Numbered from the stretch's first letter, positions 30,812-44,400 are shown. The stretch: DNA of 64,000 nucleotides from Quillaja saponaria (GCA_029379385.1 CM055607.1:33229235-33293234), one strand, 5' to 3'. Program-made: numbers and translations. The notes: generated by a model not told the origin, from the sequence alone.

Positions 30812-33800
30812 ATGGTGGAGAGGAGGAAGCCTCTACTACTCTCTTCCACAAAAATTCTCATCAATTTCGTTCTGAGCTCTTCCTGAGTTGAAGAAAGAGA
30901 TGACATTTTAGATCCCAAATTGGCTTCTCTCAACAATTCTGCTTTGGTCGGTCTCTCAACTTCTGCACTGAAAAGGCTTTCAATCACTTCATGCTCACTG
31001 GTAATTGTTCTGTTTTGATTATTTTGCTTCAAATGGAGTTCAAGGTTGCATTTTTTGAAAGGAAAAAGAAAAAAGGTTACCCTAAAGAAAAAAGCAGAAG
31101 CATTTCAAGTACCCAGAGATGATTCCCATTATTTTGCTATATGCATTTTGGTGAAAACTGAAAAGTATTACTTTTTCCGTCTTTTTATTTAGTTCAGTAA
31201 ATAGATATTATTACTTTCTGTTTCCAATTAAGGTTTGTGCTTTTAATATGCAAGGTAGTTATGAAGAATATTGAGACAAGCATAGAAAGAATAGCCCAGG
31301 CTGTTGTCCTTGATCCTCCAGAGACCAATGAGCGCTCATTTGATATCAAATTATCCTCTTCTCACTCTTTTTGCAAGATGCTTTTATTTCCTTCGTGTAC
31401 TTTCCCTTGAGGTGACTCTGTTGTTAGATCATGAACTAGGTTATATATCTCCTTGTTTAGAATTTAACCTTGACTTGCATATAACATGCTTGAAATACAT
31501 TGTCCTCTGAGGACAAGAGATTTTAGCTTCTTATTTTGAACCTAAAACGGATGATAAGGTTTAGGAGAAAGGCTTTGAAGCTTCTCTGATTAGTATAGAA
31601 TAGGAAGCTTTGGCCTAGTCTCCAAGATGTGCATCACATGTGAGGATTTCTTTTGTGAAGATTCCAAAATGTAGTGCCCTGGAATCTATAATAGGAAGTT
31701 CACATATGGAAGATGAAGAACATCAAGACATGATTGATTTGACATTACAAAAATACTTTGAAGTCGATAGACATCTATCAAGAGGTAATATATTCAGCAT
31801 TCACATAAATTGGAATTGCAATTCAATATTTGCATTCCCTGCAACCAAAAAGTCTAGAAAGGAAAACAATAACATTGTCTACTTCAAGGTAAATCTCTCT
31901 GCATTTTTTTGGTTGCACAAATGCTCAAGAAATATCTTTAATTTGTCCTTTCTCATTCGATCACAAGTTATATCTCAGGTTGATTCTGTGGAACCATCAG
32001 ACAAACCTGTTCTTTGTGACAATCGCACTTCAACTGCTCTGGTGTTAGGACGGACTTCCCCTTCTGCTCTTCCTCCAGATTCGTTGATTTCTGGACCAAG
32101 AAGGCTGTGCCTTTGCAAGAAGACACAGTGAAGATTTTTGCTTCTATACTGACACCACCTCTGTGTCCGTCAGCCCTTTCTTAAATTTAGAGTTTCAATT
32201 CTATTGTATGGTGTGGCAGGTGGTTTCTACATTATCCAGCCTTTTCCTCTTTCTCCATTGGCATCTTGTTGTGTCTTTATCCTTTTTATTTCCATCTCCT
32301 GTGATGACATTTTTGATAGTCTCGTTATTTTGTATTTACTGTTCTATCATATGTACATGGTGGCTTGAGGAAGAAAATAAATTGGTCAACAATCTATAAA
32401 GTGGGTTTGGTTTTGCATCAGTGGCGTGTCATCGATTTTTTAGTCAGATCCTTTATGCAGGATTTGGGAAGAGGAAAGTTGTTAAATATGTTGCTCGTAA
32501 GTTGGGCCTGCTAGGTGTCTGCTGCACTAGCTGAAAACTTTCAACGCAGCTCAAATGTTAATATGTTTGCAAATTGTTTTGGAAATCATGTGCTTGTGCC
32601 ATCACATTTTGACTTGTTCTCCAATGGTGCTACCATATATAATTGGGCTATGAGATTAGAAAATGCTCAACCTTCAACTTAATATTTCCGATTCTTCCTC
32701 CTACCAGATCATCTGGTTATGGGGTAGGAATCAATTTCTTCTATGTCAGACTCTGAGATTTTCTCTTTACTACTATTTCATGCTTCATCTCTAAGTTCCT
32801 ACTTCTTGCTTCTAATGCAACCGTATTATAACAGATGCTTGCCAACAGTTCTTCTTCTCTGCCATTTTGATGTTTTTCAAAATTCACATCCTCTTGAGGA
32901 TTCACTAAATGACCAAGAAGGCATTATATCTGAAGTTGCATCGGTCATTAGGAAATCCACTGAGCCGGATATAGAAGATGAAGACATTTGTTCTCAGGGA
33001 AAACCAAACGATGACCTTGTAAGAGACAGTTCACTACTTTTCTGAGTTTTTCTGTTATCTTTATCTATTCCTTTTTGTTTTCTGTTGGCTAGAATGTCTT
33101 TCTCCTCCCATCCTCTCCTAGATGTTTGTGTTTCTTTTTATTTGAAAATAAAGAAAGAAGAACAGAACCTGAAGAACATTTCAAAGAGAAAATAAGAAGA
33201 AAGAAAAGTATGGTAAGAGCAGAAGCTCTGGGGAGTTCAGACTTAAGGCCACTCAGGAGCAGGAACGACATGCTTCTAATAATCTGAAAATGTAAATGTC
33301 TCTTTCAACAGAGACAAAAGCAGAACTCTGGCCTCCAAATAATTCTATAAGCTATATGTTGGTGAGGAGGGAATTCATTTCACTATGTGGAAGTTATTCC
33401 TATGTTTAGGCCCTTTAAAACCAGAGGAAATCTCATCTATGTCTCATAATTTTCTCATCAAAAGTTATACAAGTTATATACCTGTCTGTACCTTCTCCAT
33501 TAGGGAAGTCCTTAATTGGAGGAATTCAAATAAAGAAGGGAAAACTAATTATGAGCATTGCTGTTTGTTTCCCTGAACCATACTTTCAAGGATGTTTACT
33601 GATATATCATGTCTATGTATGTTGTGAACAATGCTGGAAAGAAAAGTTGGCATCGGGTCTTGTTAGTTGCGGCAGCTGATAGTTCTGAAGTTATACCTCC
33701 AACTATCAGATGCTGCTTCAGCCACGAAATAAATATGGGGCCTTTAACTGAAGAGCAAAGGGCTGAAATGCTTTCCCAATCACTGCAAAGTTTATTTGAA

Positions 33801-35220
33801 TTTGTTCCTAATGTATGTGATCCCCATGAGCCTTCTCTTATTTTGTAAATCTTCGGGTGAACAATTTTGATAAGTTGATGATACATGTCATACCCCATTA
33901 GTGGGCTGAAGCTGTAGTTTCTTAACTGTTTAATGTGGCAATTATGTGTTTATCTGGACCCTGCATCTAAGAGGTACTATTTGATTTTCTGGAACTAAGG
34001 TCTGTCATTCCCTGTTGTCTACGATCTTCAATTCGAGATATGTTGCAAATGTTAATATCATTGAGGGGTGCACACACAAATTTATCGTTCTTGATTTTTC
34101 CTGTTTGGTTTATTATACATAAAGGCAATGGGTTGTTCAATCAATTATTTATGACTTGGACAGGTTTGATAATTGCTACTTGCAGACTAATCCAGAGAGT
34201 TTTCTAAAAAATATAGTCGGACAGGCATCTGGTCTCTTGCAGGGGACTTGCGTTCTTTAATTGCTGATGCTGGTGCAAACTTATTTCCTGTTAGATATGC
34301 TGCTGTAACAGACAAAGATAAGCTCGAGGAATCAGATGGTTCCTAAAGTTCCAGAACAGTGCAGAACGGCGGGTCCAATGAAGTTGCAGCACATGTTCCG
34401 GATTAAGAGAACTTGATGGAAGCATTGGAGCGGACAAATAAAAGAAATGCTACTGCATTGGGTACTCCAAAGGTAAGTTAACTGCTTCCCAGACGGCCAG
34501 TATTTATTGTCCAGTATGTTGTTAGTGTGTCTCTATGTATTGTATGCAGATTCATATTATCTGTGTTTTTATTGTGAAATAAGTTAAGAGCAATGTGCTT
34601 GTGAAAGTAGTCTCTAAAAGAGATTATTGCTCAAAACAAAAGATTTGAGTCTGGAATTCTTTGCTACAGGTTCCAAATGTGACATGGTAAAATGTTGGTT
34701 GGCTTGAAGATGTGGAAAAATAAATCTGGGATACTGTTCAGGTGGGCCTTTTCTTTATCACTACTACAGTGTGATGGTTGGATTTCACTTTTGAACTTGG
34801 TATTGATCTATTGGGTTGAAAAAGCATATTAAATCTTATAAAAATTGAAAGCCCATCAGGCATAAGTACATTTCTGTTTGTTTTTAGAGACACAACCAAC
34901 ACATCATCCAGAAATAGTATTAGGAATATTTCAATTGATATTGCTGATGTGTGTAATCAAAACAGAAACTTCTCTTTTAATTCCCAGTTCAGCAATTCAT
35001 AAGTTAGGGCAGTATTTTTCTGCTGTGGTAAATATATCGAACTGGTAATTGTGGGACATGACTATTGTTGAAGCCCATATATCTTAAAGTCCTTAGCAAA
35101 TATATCACAAAGGTTTTAACTGCCAGGCACTTGAGAGGTTTAATTTTATCATTCAAAAAATGAATATATTCATGGTTGCTTGAGAATATTGGGTGAGATG
35201 CCAAAAGTAGAAAGTAGAAG

Positions 35221-35535
35221 GAAAAGATGGTCCCTTTTAGGACTTTTGGACATAAGGGTCCAAGTCTCAAAATTTTTGTATAAAATGGTAAATTTATTAC
35301 TTTAATAGACAAAATGGGATAAATGCTGAAACCGTATTTTCAAAACACGGTTTCTGAGTCCAACCTGGCATGCCATGTCACCCACGGACCCCACAGCACA
35401 CACCTCACGGGAAGCGCGCGTGAAAAAAAGAAAAAAGTTGAAACCGGCTTTTGAAAAGCCGGTTTCAACAAAATTTTGATGGGAGCAGTGTACTATTTCC
35501 TCCTCCAAAAGCAGAAAAGCTTCTAGCCTAGGGGG
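35221..35535 (+). repeat. Left terminal inverted repeat
   Basis: Inverted match to 36886-37224. It contains a near-perfect 33-bp palindrome at 35437-35469 (16-bp arms GTTGAAACCGGCTTTT around one base) and a second palindromic AAACCGT...ACGGTTT block at about 35328-35352. Confidence 0.85.
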
Positions 35536-36059
35536 ACAAAATTGAGAACTGTAATGCCCCTAAATTAGGAGGATGGGCTTGCAACGGAAAAAGAAAAAAT
35601 GGCAAAAAAAAAAATAAAAAAAAGAAAGTGTACAATACTTGTCTCGGTGGGTTAGGTTGTATATTTTCTTTTAGCCTCCAATTAATTTGGGAAACGTAAG
35701 ATGGGGATTTGGTACTTTTATTTATAGTTGAGATAGAAGAAAACCATTTTTTATGGCTATCTTAATGCTTTTACATAACTGCACAAGTTTGACAAGATTT
35801 TTTCAAAAAAAAAGTTTTATAGAATTCCCACACAATCTTTATTAATTCACTCCTGTTTATTTTAATCGATGGGATGCGGACAACATGCTCCATTACCAAA
35901 GTACCCTTCAAGCCATCAACATACATTGGAAGTTGTAAACTTTTTTTTTTTTCAGCTTTTAGAGATGTGATATGTTATGTTCATTTAATTGATTAAAAAA
36001 ATATCTAAAATTATTTTATTATGTATATTAATTAAAGAATAAGTACAATAATTATTTAT

Positions 36060-36066
<7 letters not shown>

Positions 36067-36090
<24 letters not shown>
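36067..36090. repeat. (TA)n microsatellite
   Basis: A 24-bp alternating TA run in the interior of the inverted-repeat element. Confidence 0.85.
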
Positions 36091-36885
36091 TAAATTATAT
36101 TTTAAATTCTAAAAAAATTATGAATCACAATTTAGTAAATAATAATACTTTAACTTTAAATGTTTACACATAAAATGAGATAAAAAAATTAGAATAATAA
36201 AAAATTTATTTATAAATCAGTCAATGATCAGACTTAAATTTAAAATATTTTAATCTTAATTAATTAAGTTAAGACTTGATGGATATATATTTTTATCAAT
36301 TGAATTAATAATTTTTTTTGTCAAAATAATGACATTCCTATTATGTCTAAGAGCACATCTCTTTATTTTTCCTTATTTATTTTTACAAACTTTTAAAACA
36401 AGTTAAAGAAATTGATGATAATTAATGAAGAAGTCTTTGTTTTTGTTTTTATTTTTATTTTTGAGAAAGTCTTTTTTTTTTCCCTACTAATCCATTAACG
36501 AGTAGAAAAGAATTGAAATGTCTTCTTTTTTTAATCGCTACTTTTGATAAAATTTTGGGTAGATAAAGTATAATTAAAGATTTCAAGGGGTAATTTGGGC
36601 ATTCAAAAATAACTAGAGTAAGGTGTGAAAAAGAAAAAAAGAATTAGTGCCGGTATGCTCTGGAAGTTATTGCCATTAGAGTCTTAATTTGTTTTCTGCA
36701 GCATTTCTAATTAAAAAATTGGAGAACTGATCCACAGTGAAGTCCAGAGAGAAAAATATCAGTTCACAATTAGTCCCATTTTCCTCCATTAATGGAGAGA
36801 GGTAGACACAATTTCTCCCACTAAAGTTAAAAAGGCTACACCTTCCTACACAATATATATGATATTATATTACTGTCCATTTAAC

Positions 36886-37224
36886 CCTAGGCTAGAAGCT
36901 GCTTTTGGGGAGGAAATTGCACAATGCTCCCGTCAAAATTTTGTCCCCCGCGGGCCCACCTGTGGGGGACAAAATTTTGTTGAAACCGACTTTTCAAAAG
37001 CCGGTTTCAACTTTTTTCTTTTTTTCACGAGGACCCCCCGTGAGGTGTGTGCTGTGGGGTCCGTGGGTGACATGGCATGCCAGGTCGGACTCAGAAACCG
37101 TGTTTTGAAAATGCGGTTTCAGCATTTACCCCATTTTGAAGTAATAAATTTACCATTTTGTACAAAAATTTTGGGACTTGGACCCTTCTGTCCAAAAGTC
37201 CGTCCCTTTTGGAGAGTCCTTTTC
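36886..37224 (-). repeat. Right terminal inverted repeat
   Basis: Inverted match to 35221-35535. It carries an extra stem absent from the left arm: CAAAATTTTGTCCCCC and its complement flank a 14-bp GC-rich loop at about 36935-36980. Confidence 0.85.
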
Positions 37225-38670
37225 ATTTATGCCCTTATACTTCACTTTATTGCGATGCATTCTTTAGGTTCAATATGAGTAGGTGTAGATAATAATGAAT
37301 AGGTGGTATCTTGTACAGCATCTATCCATGCTGCCATGCCCATAATCCAGTGACAACTGAATTATTATTTTTTACTTCCAAATGTGGGCTGATTTAATTA
37401 TGCTGGTTTTTCTTAAAAACAATTGTAATTGATGCATATTCTCTTTCACCTATTTACTTAATTAGTTATGCTTGATTTTTGTTGCCCTCCTCACAAAAGA
37501 AGGTTTACGGTCATTTTATTGGAGTAAATTACTCCAAATTCCTCCGGGTTCATTGAAACTGCATTGACCTCCCATATTTCCAAAACACACACAAGATCCA
37601 TGACTTCAAACTTTAAAGGAGTAACACTATTTTGTTGCAATGTAAGAGAAATTATTAGAGATGGTTATTTCATGGAGAATGTGGTTATTCAGTGATTTAT
37701 TGGACTTTTGTATAGGTGGGAGCTCTTTGTAATTTGAAAATAACGCGGGGACTTTGGAGTAATTTACTCATATGTCATGTGTTAATGGAATTAGAGTGCA
37801 GGATCTCAGTAACTAATTGCTAATTTATAATTTTTTATTTCTGAACTATCTTACTCATTCTACTTCCCATATTTTTAGTTGCCTCTGCTGCATAAGGAAT
37901 TGTTTTCATCTGGGTTGTGCAAGCACTCTGGTGTTCTTCTGTTTGGCCCCCTGGCCCCAGGAACAGGAAAAGTGAGTTCCAGAGTATCAACAATCTTTGA
38001 CCTAAATTGTCTTTCTTGTTAATGGCCTATTCTTATTTTTGTATTCTATTATCGTGCCTCGGACTTTATTGGCAAAAGCTGTTGCCACCTAGTGTTTTTT
38101 AAATTTTTTTTAAGTGTGAAAGGGCCAGAAATTATCAACATGTACATAGGAGAGTCTAAGAAGAATGTCCGAGATATTTTTGGAAAGGTAAAAAGTTATT
38201 GTGATTACTTAAAAAAAATCATTTATAAAATTTGGAGAAAAAGAAACTTAAATGTGAATTAAAAGATTGTAGATTTTGCTTGGACTGGACAGTTTTTTTG
38301 ATATTGCACATCCTTTTCAAGTGAGATCAGCCCACCCATGTGTTATCATTTTTGATGAACTTAAGTCACTTGCTCCAGCTTGAGGTGCCTCTGGGGATTC
38401 ATGGGCTGTCATGGATAGGGTGGTTTTTCAGGTGATTTCTTTTTTGAGTGGTTCAAATCACTACGATGTTACATAATTACTTCTTTATTTTCTTATAATG
38501 GGTTTTCTAACGGAAAATTTTCCTTAAATAGATGCTTGCAGAGATTGATGGCTTAAATGATTCTTCACAGGTTGTTTATTCCGCTTAACGGACTTGTTGC
38601 TATCTTCTAATACAACCCATGCCCTTCATTTGATCCTCATGTGCATTAATCTCTCATACTGGCCTTTTAG

Positions 38671-38859
<189 letters not shown>

Positions 38860-39150
38860 TGATCACATGTTGTTGTGCACCTCCTATTCCCATCCTTTTC
38901 AGGGTCCTTAAAAGCACTTACCCGAAAGTTCAAATTGCATCCAGACATATCACTTAACTCAATACAAAAATGTCCCCCAAATTTCACGGTTGCAGACATG
39001 TATGCCTTATGTGCAGAAGCTTAGTTTAATGGTGCAAAGCGGTGAGTTCACTCAAGACATTCCCTACACTTGCCATTTGTGGATATGAGGGTATTGAATA
39101 TTAGTGAGGATGTGCTGACTGCAAAGTAGAAATAAATTTTGTATATAATG

Positions 39151-39185
39151 TAGGGGTGGGTTCGGTTCGGTTCGGTTCGGTTCTG
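39151..39185 (+). mobile_element. Possible solo hAT-type terminus with GGTTC repeats
   Basis: TAGGGGTGGGTTCGG resembles the left end of the hAT at 2611 (TAGGGGTG) and is followed by four GGTTC units, a pattern common at plant hAT ends. No partner end or target duplication was found. It lies in the last intron remnant of the PEX6 pseudogene. Confidence 0.35.
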
Positions 39186-39530
39186 TTCTAAGGGTATACG
39201 TAATCGAACCAAAAATTCAGTTAAAATTGTTTCTGGATTTTAGTTATCTAAATGCTATTTTTGGACTATTTCAGGTCCTAGAAGAGCAGTCTCCTTCCAT
39301 CTCCATGAATAAAGCTTGAGAAGTATGAGCAGCGCACCAAGTTCTGGGAAAATCTGCCATAGATGTGCTAGCATTCTGTGAATTTATAATGCTGCATGAG
39401 AATGTTTCTGATATAAAGACCTGTTTTTGAGCTGAAATATAATATTTTCACCTATTCCCATGTCTGACAAAGAATTATTGTATCTTATAGCAGCCAGCTA
39501 AATCTATATAAAAAAATAAAAAAATAAAAA

Positions 39531-40125
39531 AGTTCCTACAACTTGAGTATTTGAGTCATACAAAATTCCATTCTCTATCAGCATTTTGATTTTTGATACC
39601 AATAATCAACCTTCATTATTCTAAATCTTCCAACCATCTCTGGCCAAGATTCCATAAAAGATTACTCTAAAAAAATAATCATGAAAAAATAAATTAGTAA
39701 TCATTAAAAATTATTTCTTTTTCATTCTTCCATTATTGACTAACAGTCTACTAGAGTCATCAAAACTTTTAATTTACATAAGGAATTCTAATCAAATTCA
39801 AAAGATGACTTAATACTAATGGAAATGACACCAAATCTACATTTACTAATTTCAGTACTCCTTTGTTTTTTTCTTTTTCCTCATTCAGTGTTCAGATCAG
39901 ATTTACAACTATACAAATAATATAACAATTCTAAGTTTATTAATTATATGACTGGAGAATTGTATACTCATTAAGTTGGACAGCAAGTGCCAATCAATAT
40001 TATATTAAATATAATAATGAGATGGGATCGTGTTTTTTTGCTAAAAGATTAGTACACTTCCTATGCCTGTGCTCCAATCCCATGCAAGAATGGTGGAATA
40101 TTCGTGGATCCTTATATTTGCTTGG
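39531..40125 (+). repeat. Diverged direct repeat, copy 1
   Basis: It shares ordered blocks with 40977-41500: TCCTACAACTT, AATAATCAACCTTCATT, CTAAATCTTCCAA, CAAGATTCCAT, AATATTATATTAAAT, GATTAGTACAC and CTTCCTATGCCT. Indels separate the blocks. Confidence 0.75.
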
Positions 40126-40976
40126 ACCACACATATGTGAAAATTATTTATTTTTCAATTGAAAAATGTATATTATTGTAAATCCTAACAGAATGATAAA
40201 TATCGTATCTCATATTTTAAATATAACATTTTTTCCTATGATGTAAAACAAAGTAACACTTTTTATTTTATTTTTATTTTCATTTAATTGTAAGACTCAT
40301 ATTCTTCAACCATATCTCTATTGATAACTTCTTCAAATTTCAGATTCTATTTTTGTGATTTTCTATCTGAATCTCAAGTAAAAAAGAATTTAACTATAAA
40401 TTTTTATCTTGTTTCTAGGTATATATATATATAATATCAAAAAATAAAAACAAAAAAAACCACTTCATGTGAAATTTTTTACTTTATGAATGTTTTTAAA
40501 ATTAATTTGATTCATGTAACTACATACGAGGTATGAAATTATGTAAATTAATATTTGTTTATTGAATTTATAAATATTTTGGAAAAAAAAAACCCTCAAA
40601 TTTGCAAAAGATAAATTACTTCTTATGCAGCATATATTAAAATAATTTTTTTAATAAGTGTCCTTAAAACACTTGTTAAGATAATAAATATAAAAAATTT
40701 GTATAATTTATTATAGTGGTTAATTTGGTCATAATTTTAGTATTGTATAATAAATTATTTACTATTTTTAAAATATTTTAAATTTTAAATACTATACTAT
40801 TGCACCATATCAAATATTCTTAAAATACTAGTTAATTTTTTTATTAAAAATACTGTAGCCATAAAGATTTTATATTAACTGTAAAACTTGAAACGAATAA
40901 AGTGAGTAGGGTATCTGAATGCTCGACAATAAAAAGAGGCTCTGACTTGGAGGTCAAGCCAAAAGAAAAGGAATCA

Positions 40977-41500
40977 AGGTCCTACAACTTAGAGTAAAGA
41001 GTAGTTGAGTTACAAAATTCAATTCTGCATCAACATTTGGATTTTGGTACATCAAGTTTCACGTGGAGTACTTGTGTACTTTTGTAAAAATCAGAATAAT
41101 CAACCTTCATTTGTTCTGACTTCTAAGCCACCATGACTTGTTGAGAACCAAGTTAGACCTAATCCTACTCATTATTAATTCTAAATCTTCCAAGTAACTC
41201 CATCCAAGATTCCATGTAATATATCATGAAAATAATTTGATTTACTCTATCCCATTATTAAATTTTATATATTGATTAGCTCTATCCCATTTTTTATTTA
41301 TTTTTATCAAATATATATATATATATATAGAATTGAATAAGTGTGTGTCAATTAATATTATATTAAATAAAATTAGTAAATATAATAAAGAGATGAGATC
41401 ATGTCTTTCGGTTAAAGATTAGTACACTGCACTTCCTATGCCTTTCCTCCAATCCCATACAACAATGGTGGAATTATGATCCTTATTTTACAAGGATCCT
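40977..41500 (+). repeat. Diverged direct repeat, copy 2
   Basis: Second copy of the family seen at 39531-40125, in the same orientation, about 1.4 kb downstream. It ends with CTCCAATCCCATAC and AATGGTGGAATT, as in copy 1. Confidence 0.75.
41310..41329. repeat. (TA)n microsatellite
   Basis: An alternating AT run inside copy 2 of the diverged direct repeat. Confidence 0.8.
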
Positions 41501-42130
41501 CAAATTGCTTAGGTCACAATATAAGGTCTATTGTATCATATTTATTTTAAAAAAATAATAATTATATATTTATCCCATTAGAAAATGGTGGAATTGATTT
41601 TTATTTTTGCAAAATCTAACCAAATAAAAAAAGTATATCTTATACTAATATTTGATATTTTGAATGAAATATTCCAAATAACTTATACTATAAATTTGAC
41701 AGTTTATGTACATGCACAATAAATAACTCACACATGTTATTTAATATGGTGAATACTATAAAAAAAAAATTTTTTTTTTTTTTTTTTAATGATCTAACCT
41801 GAAAAAAATCAACCCTGAGAAAACCTCTCTTGAATATGATGTTTAAATTTTAAAATAAAGAGATACTCATCCACATCCATTCTTAAGCCACACAAACAGA
41901 AAGGACAATTTCGTCCAAAAAATTAATCAAACTGAAAACGTGCGACACATAATCATGAAAGCCCTTTAGGCATGGAAGAAACATTAATACTAACATGTAC
42001 TAGATTCCTACACCTTTTGTGCCGGCTTCGAAGAGTTCGTGGACCACGCGCTTTTGATAGACGTCAATAACTATACTAATTCATATGTCTCAAATTGCCA
42101 ATTATATAAATCATTTTCTCTGTTCTTAGT

Positions 42131-42210
42131 TAACTATTATTTACAACCTCTACTCAATTATTATTTTTAATAACTATTATTTACAACCTCTACTCAATTA
42201 TTATTTTTAA
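42131..42210 (+). repeat. Perfect 40-bp tandem duplication
   Basis: Two identical 40-bp units at 42131-42170 and 42171-42210, each beginning TAACTATTATTTACAACC. Perfect identity suggests a recent event or an assembly artefact. Confidence 0.9.
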
Positions 42211-43200
42211 AGCATTAATTTTTATAATATTTTTTAAGACACTCACTGTTGAATATTCACACCAAAAATTAGTGATATGTCAATTCTTTTACACATTATA
42301 ATATTTTTTTATTTTATATATATGTTTTTTAGTTTTTTAATATTTTTTAATTATTTATCAAAAATTTTTAAATTTATTATTAATTAGCATCAAACTTACA
42401 TATTAGATAACATCAATGATATGATTATATTTTTTTCTAAATTTTTTATATTTTTCTAACGATATCCATCATGAAATAAAATTTAATGAATATATAATTT
42501 CACAAAATTTGTAAAGTTTTGTCTCATAATATATAATGAAAAAAATAAAATATAAAGTAAAATATCACATTAGGTGATACCTTTTAATATTCTTCTTAGA
42601 CATTTGATTAGTGAAATAAGCATATAAATGCTAAAAAATAAAATAAAAACTAGACTAAGAGAAAAAAAAAAATGGATTTGCAAAAAAAATTATTATTTCA
42701 CTATTTTCGATAACTATACTTATTAATTTTTTGATTGAATGTCTTAAATGATATAAGAAAAGAAAAATGAGTGTCTCAAACGAAATATAAAAAAAATATG
42801 AGTGTTTACTTTGAAAATAATATATAAGTCGAGGTGCTCAAACAATACTTAACTCTTATTTTATTTATTTTTAAAAACTTTAAATTATTTATGCCACCCA
42901 ATGATAAATTTTATTTTGATTACTAAAAAAAAAAAAAGAATCTTCGTTGCGATATTTTGATGTTGAATTGTTAATTAATATTAAAAACAAATTGTTTGAT
43001 TTATTGTTAAGAAATCTTAATAAACGTAAGAAGAGAATAATTCTAATGCGACTTAAAGGTAAAAAAAAATTTGTGATAGAAACAAAAGATATTCATAAAA
43101 AATATAAAAAATAATAATATAAATATATAGAAGACCTAAGAATATATTTTTAAAGTTATAACATTCAAGTAATGCATTAACTTTGAAATGGTACACTTCA

Positions 43201-43220
43201 ATATATATATATATATATAT
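43201..43220. repeat. (AT)n microsatellite
   Basis: Ten AT units in the AT-rich spacer. Confidence 0.85.
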
Positions 43221-43875
43221 CCATTATTTTTTAGATTGAATGTGAATTTTTTTAAATAGTATTATTTAGGTTGTAAACACAATTAAAAGGATCGTAAAAT
43301 TAATATACTGGACATATCTTCCAACAAATAATTTGAATAGTAAAAACAAAATAAACCTTGTAAAGAAACACTCAAACTAGAAATATGTTTCTCTTTAGAA
43401 AGAAAATCTAATATATTATTTATTTAGTTTATCTTTTTAAGACAAAGATTATAATACATTTTACAACAAATTACATTCCAATCTATAAATTGTCTCCTCA
43501 TCTTGACCTATAATAGTTATCTCACCTACTACTAATTAATCTCCAATTTTTTTGGGGTCAAAGTTGATGGAGTTTATTTTTAGCCATGATAAGCTTTGCC
43601 ATACTTTGGTCAGCATTTCCATTTGCAGTTTTTGAGTTAATAATATGAGAAATGGATGCGTGTAATCACACACCTCTAATGCGTTTGTTGTTGTCATTCT
43701 GCACCATTCTGACTAGGCATGGGTTGAAAAAAAAATCTAACAACCAATAAGAATAGGCGAAGCTAGAGGTAATATATGTAGCTCAAGATAAGAATAGAAA
43801 TTCATAATTGTTACAAAAAATCATCCTAATCAAGCAGATTTCGAGTAATATCATAGTAATATATGTGGGAAAGTC

Positions 43876-43898
43876 AAAAAAAAAAAAAAAAAAAAAAA
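43876..43898. repeat. Poly(A) tract
   Basis: A 23-base A run about 500 bp before the CW gene start. Confidence 0.85.
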
Positions 43899-44400
43899 GG
43901 AAAAAGAAGAAAACACGTGGCAATATAGTGAAGCGTAGAGGTAAAATTCTTTCCTTACCATTTCCTTCCTTCTTATCAACTTGTTCTGAAGTTAGATCGG
44001 TCCGTTTCTTTTCTTCTGTTTTTTGGTTTCACGGAAAAAAAAAAAAAAAACGCGGCTGCTGTATATACCCAAAAACCAGAGAGACTATGTTAATCAATTC
44101 GAGCTATAGAAATCACGCCAACAAGCTACAAAGCTTGGGGTTTCTTGAAATCAAAGCAAAAACCTTTAGAAAATTATGGTTTTTAATTGATTTAAATTCA
44201 TTGAAATTTTGGGTTTTTGATATCGACGTTAGTCTTTGATCGGGTCGATTTTGGTTGTTATAGGGAAAATTCTTGGTGGGTTATTGATTTCGTGTTATGG
44301 GTCTCGGAGAGGATCGGATTTGGAAGAGGGGTTGTGTTTGAGGGTTTGAAAGTTGTTTTCTTTTCTTTCTTTTTTTTCCATTTTTTTTTTCGTTTGTTTG

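Larger units (their letters stand above)
35221..37224. mobile_element. Non-autonomous element with about 315-bp terminal inverted repeats
   Basis: The left arm 35221-35535 and right arm 36886-37224 are inverted copies of each other over more than 300 bp. Shared blocks include GGACTTTTGGACA, CTTGGACCCT, AACCGTGTTTTGAAAA, CATGCCATGTCACCCACGG (complement in the right arm) and CCTAGGCTAGAAGC. The 1.35-kb interior is AT-rich and has no transposase. Long terminal inverted repeats suggest a Mutator-like or foldback element, but I cannot find a target-site duplication, so the superfamily is unsettled. It sits in the intron between PEX6 pseudogene remnants 9 and 10. Open frames inside the arms (35302-35508 minus, 36859-37278 plus) are the same sequence read from both copies and are not taken as genes. 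Confidence 0.75.
39351..44400. other. AT-rich spacer between the PEX6 pseudogene and the CW gene
   Basis: Five kilobases without a coding exon that I can recognise. It includes a diverged 0.6-kb duplication, a perfect 40-bp tandem pair, several TA runs and a poly(A) tract. The last few hundred bases before 44401 should contain the CW gene promoter and leader. An open frame at 43808-44239 is Lys-rich from poly(A) and is not supported. Confidence 0.5.

Noticed and set aside
30745..31032. 95-codon minus-strand frame
   Set aside because: Antisense of PEX6 pseudogene exon 1, which is recognisable on plus.
35302..37278. Two nearly identical open frames in opposite directions (35302-35508 minus and 36859-37278 plus)
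   Set aside because: Similarity is due only to the inverted repeat arms; there is no known domain and both have compositional bias.
43808..44239. 143-codon plus-strand frame before the CW gene
   Set aside because: Its Lys tract comes from poly(A) and the rest has no family features; probably leader or spacer.
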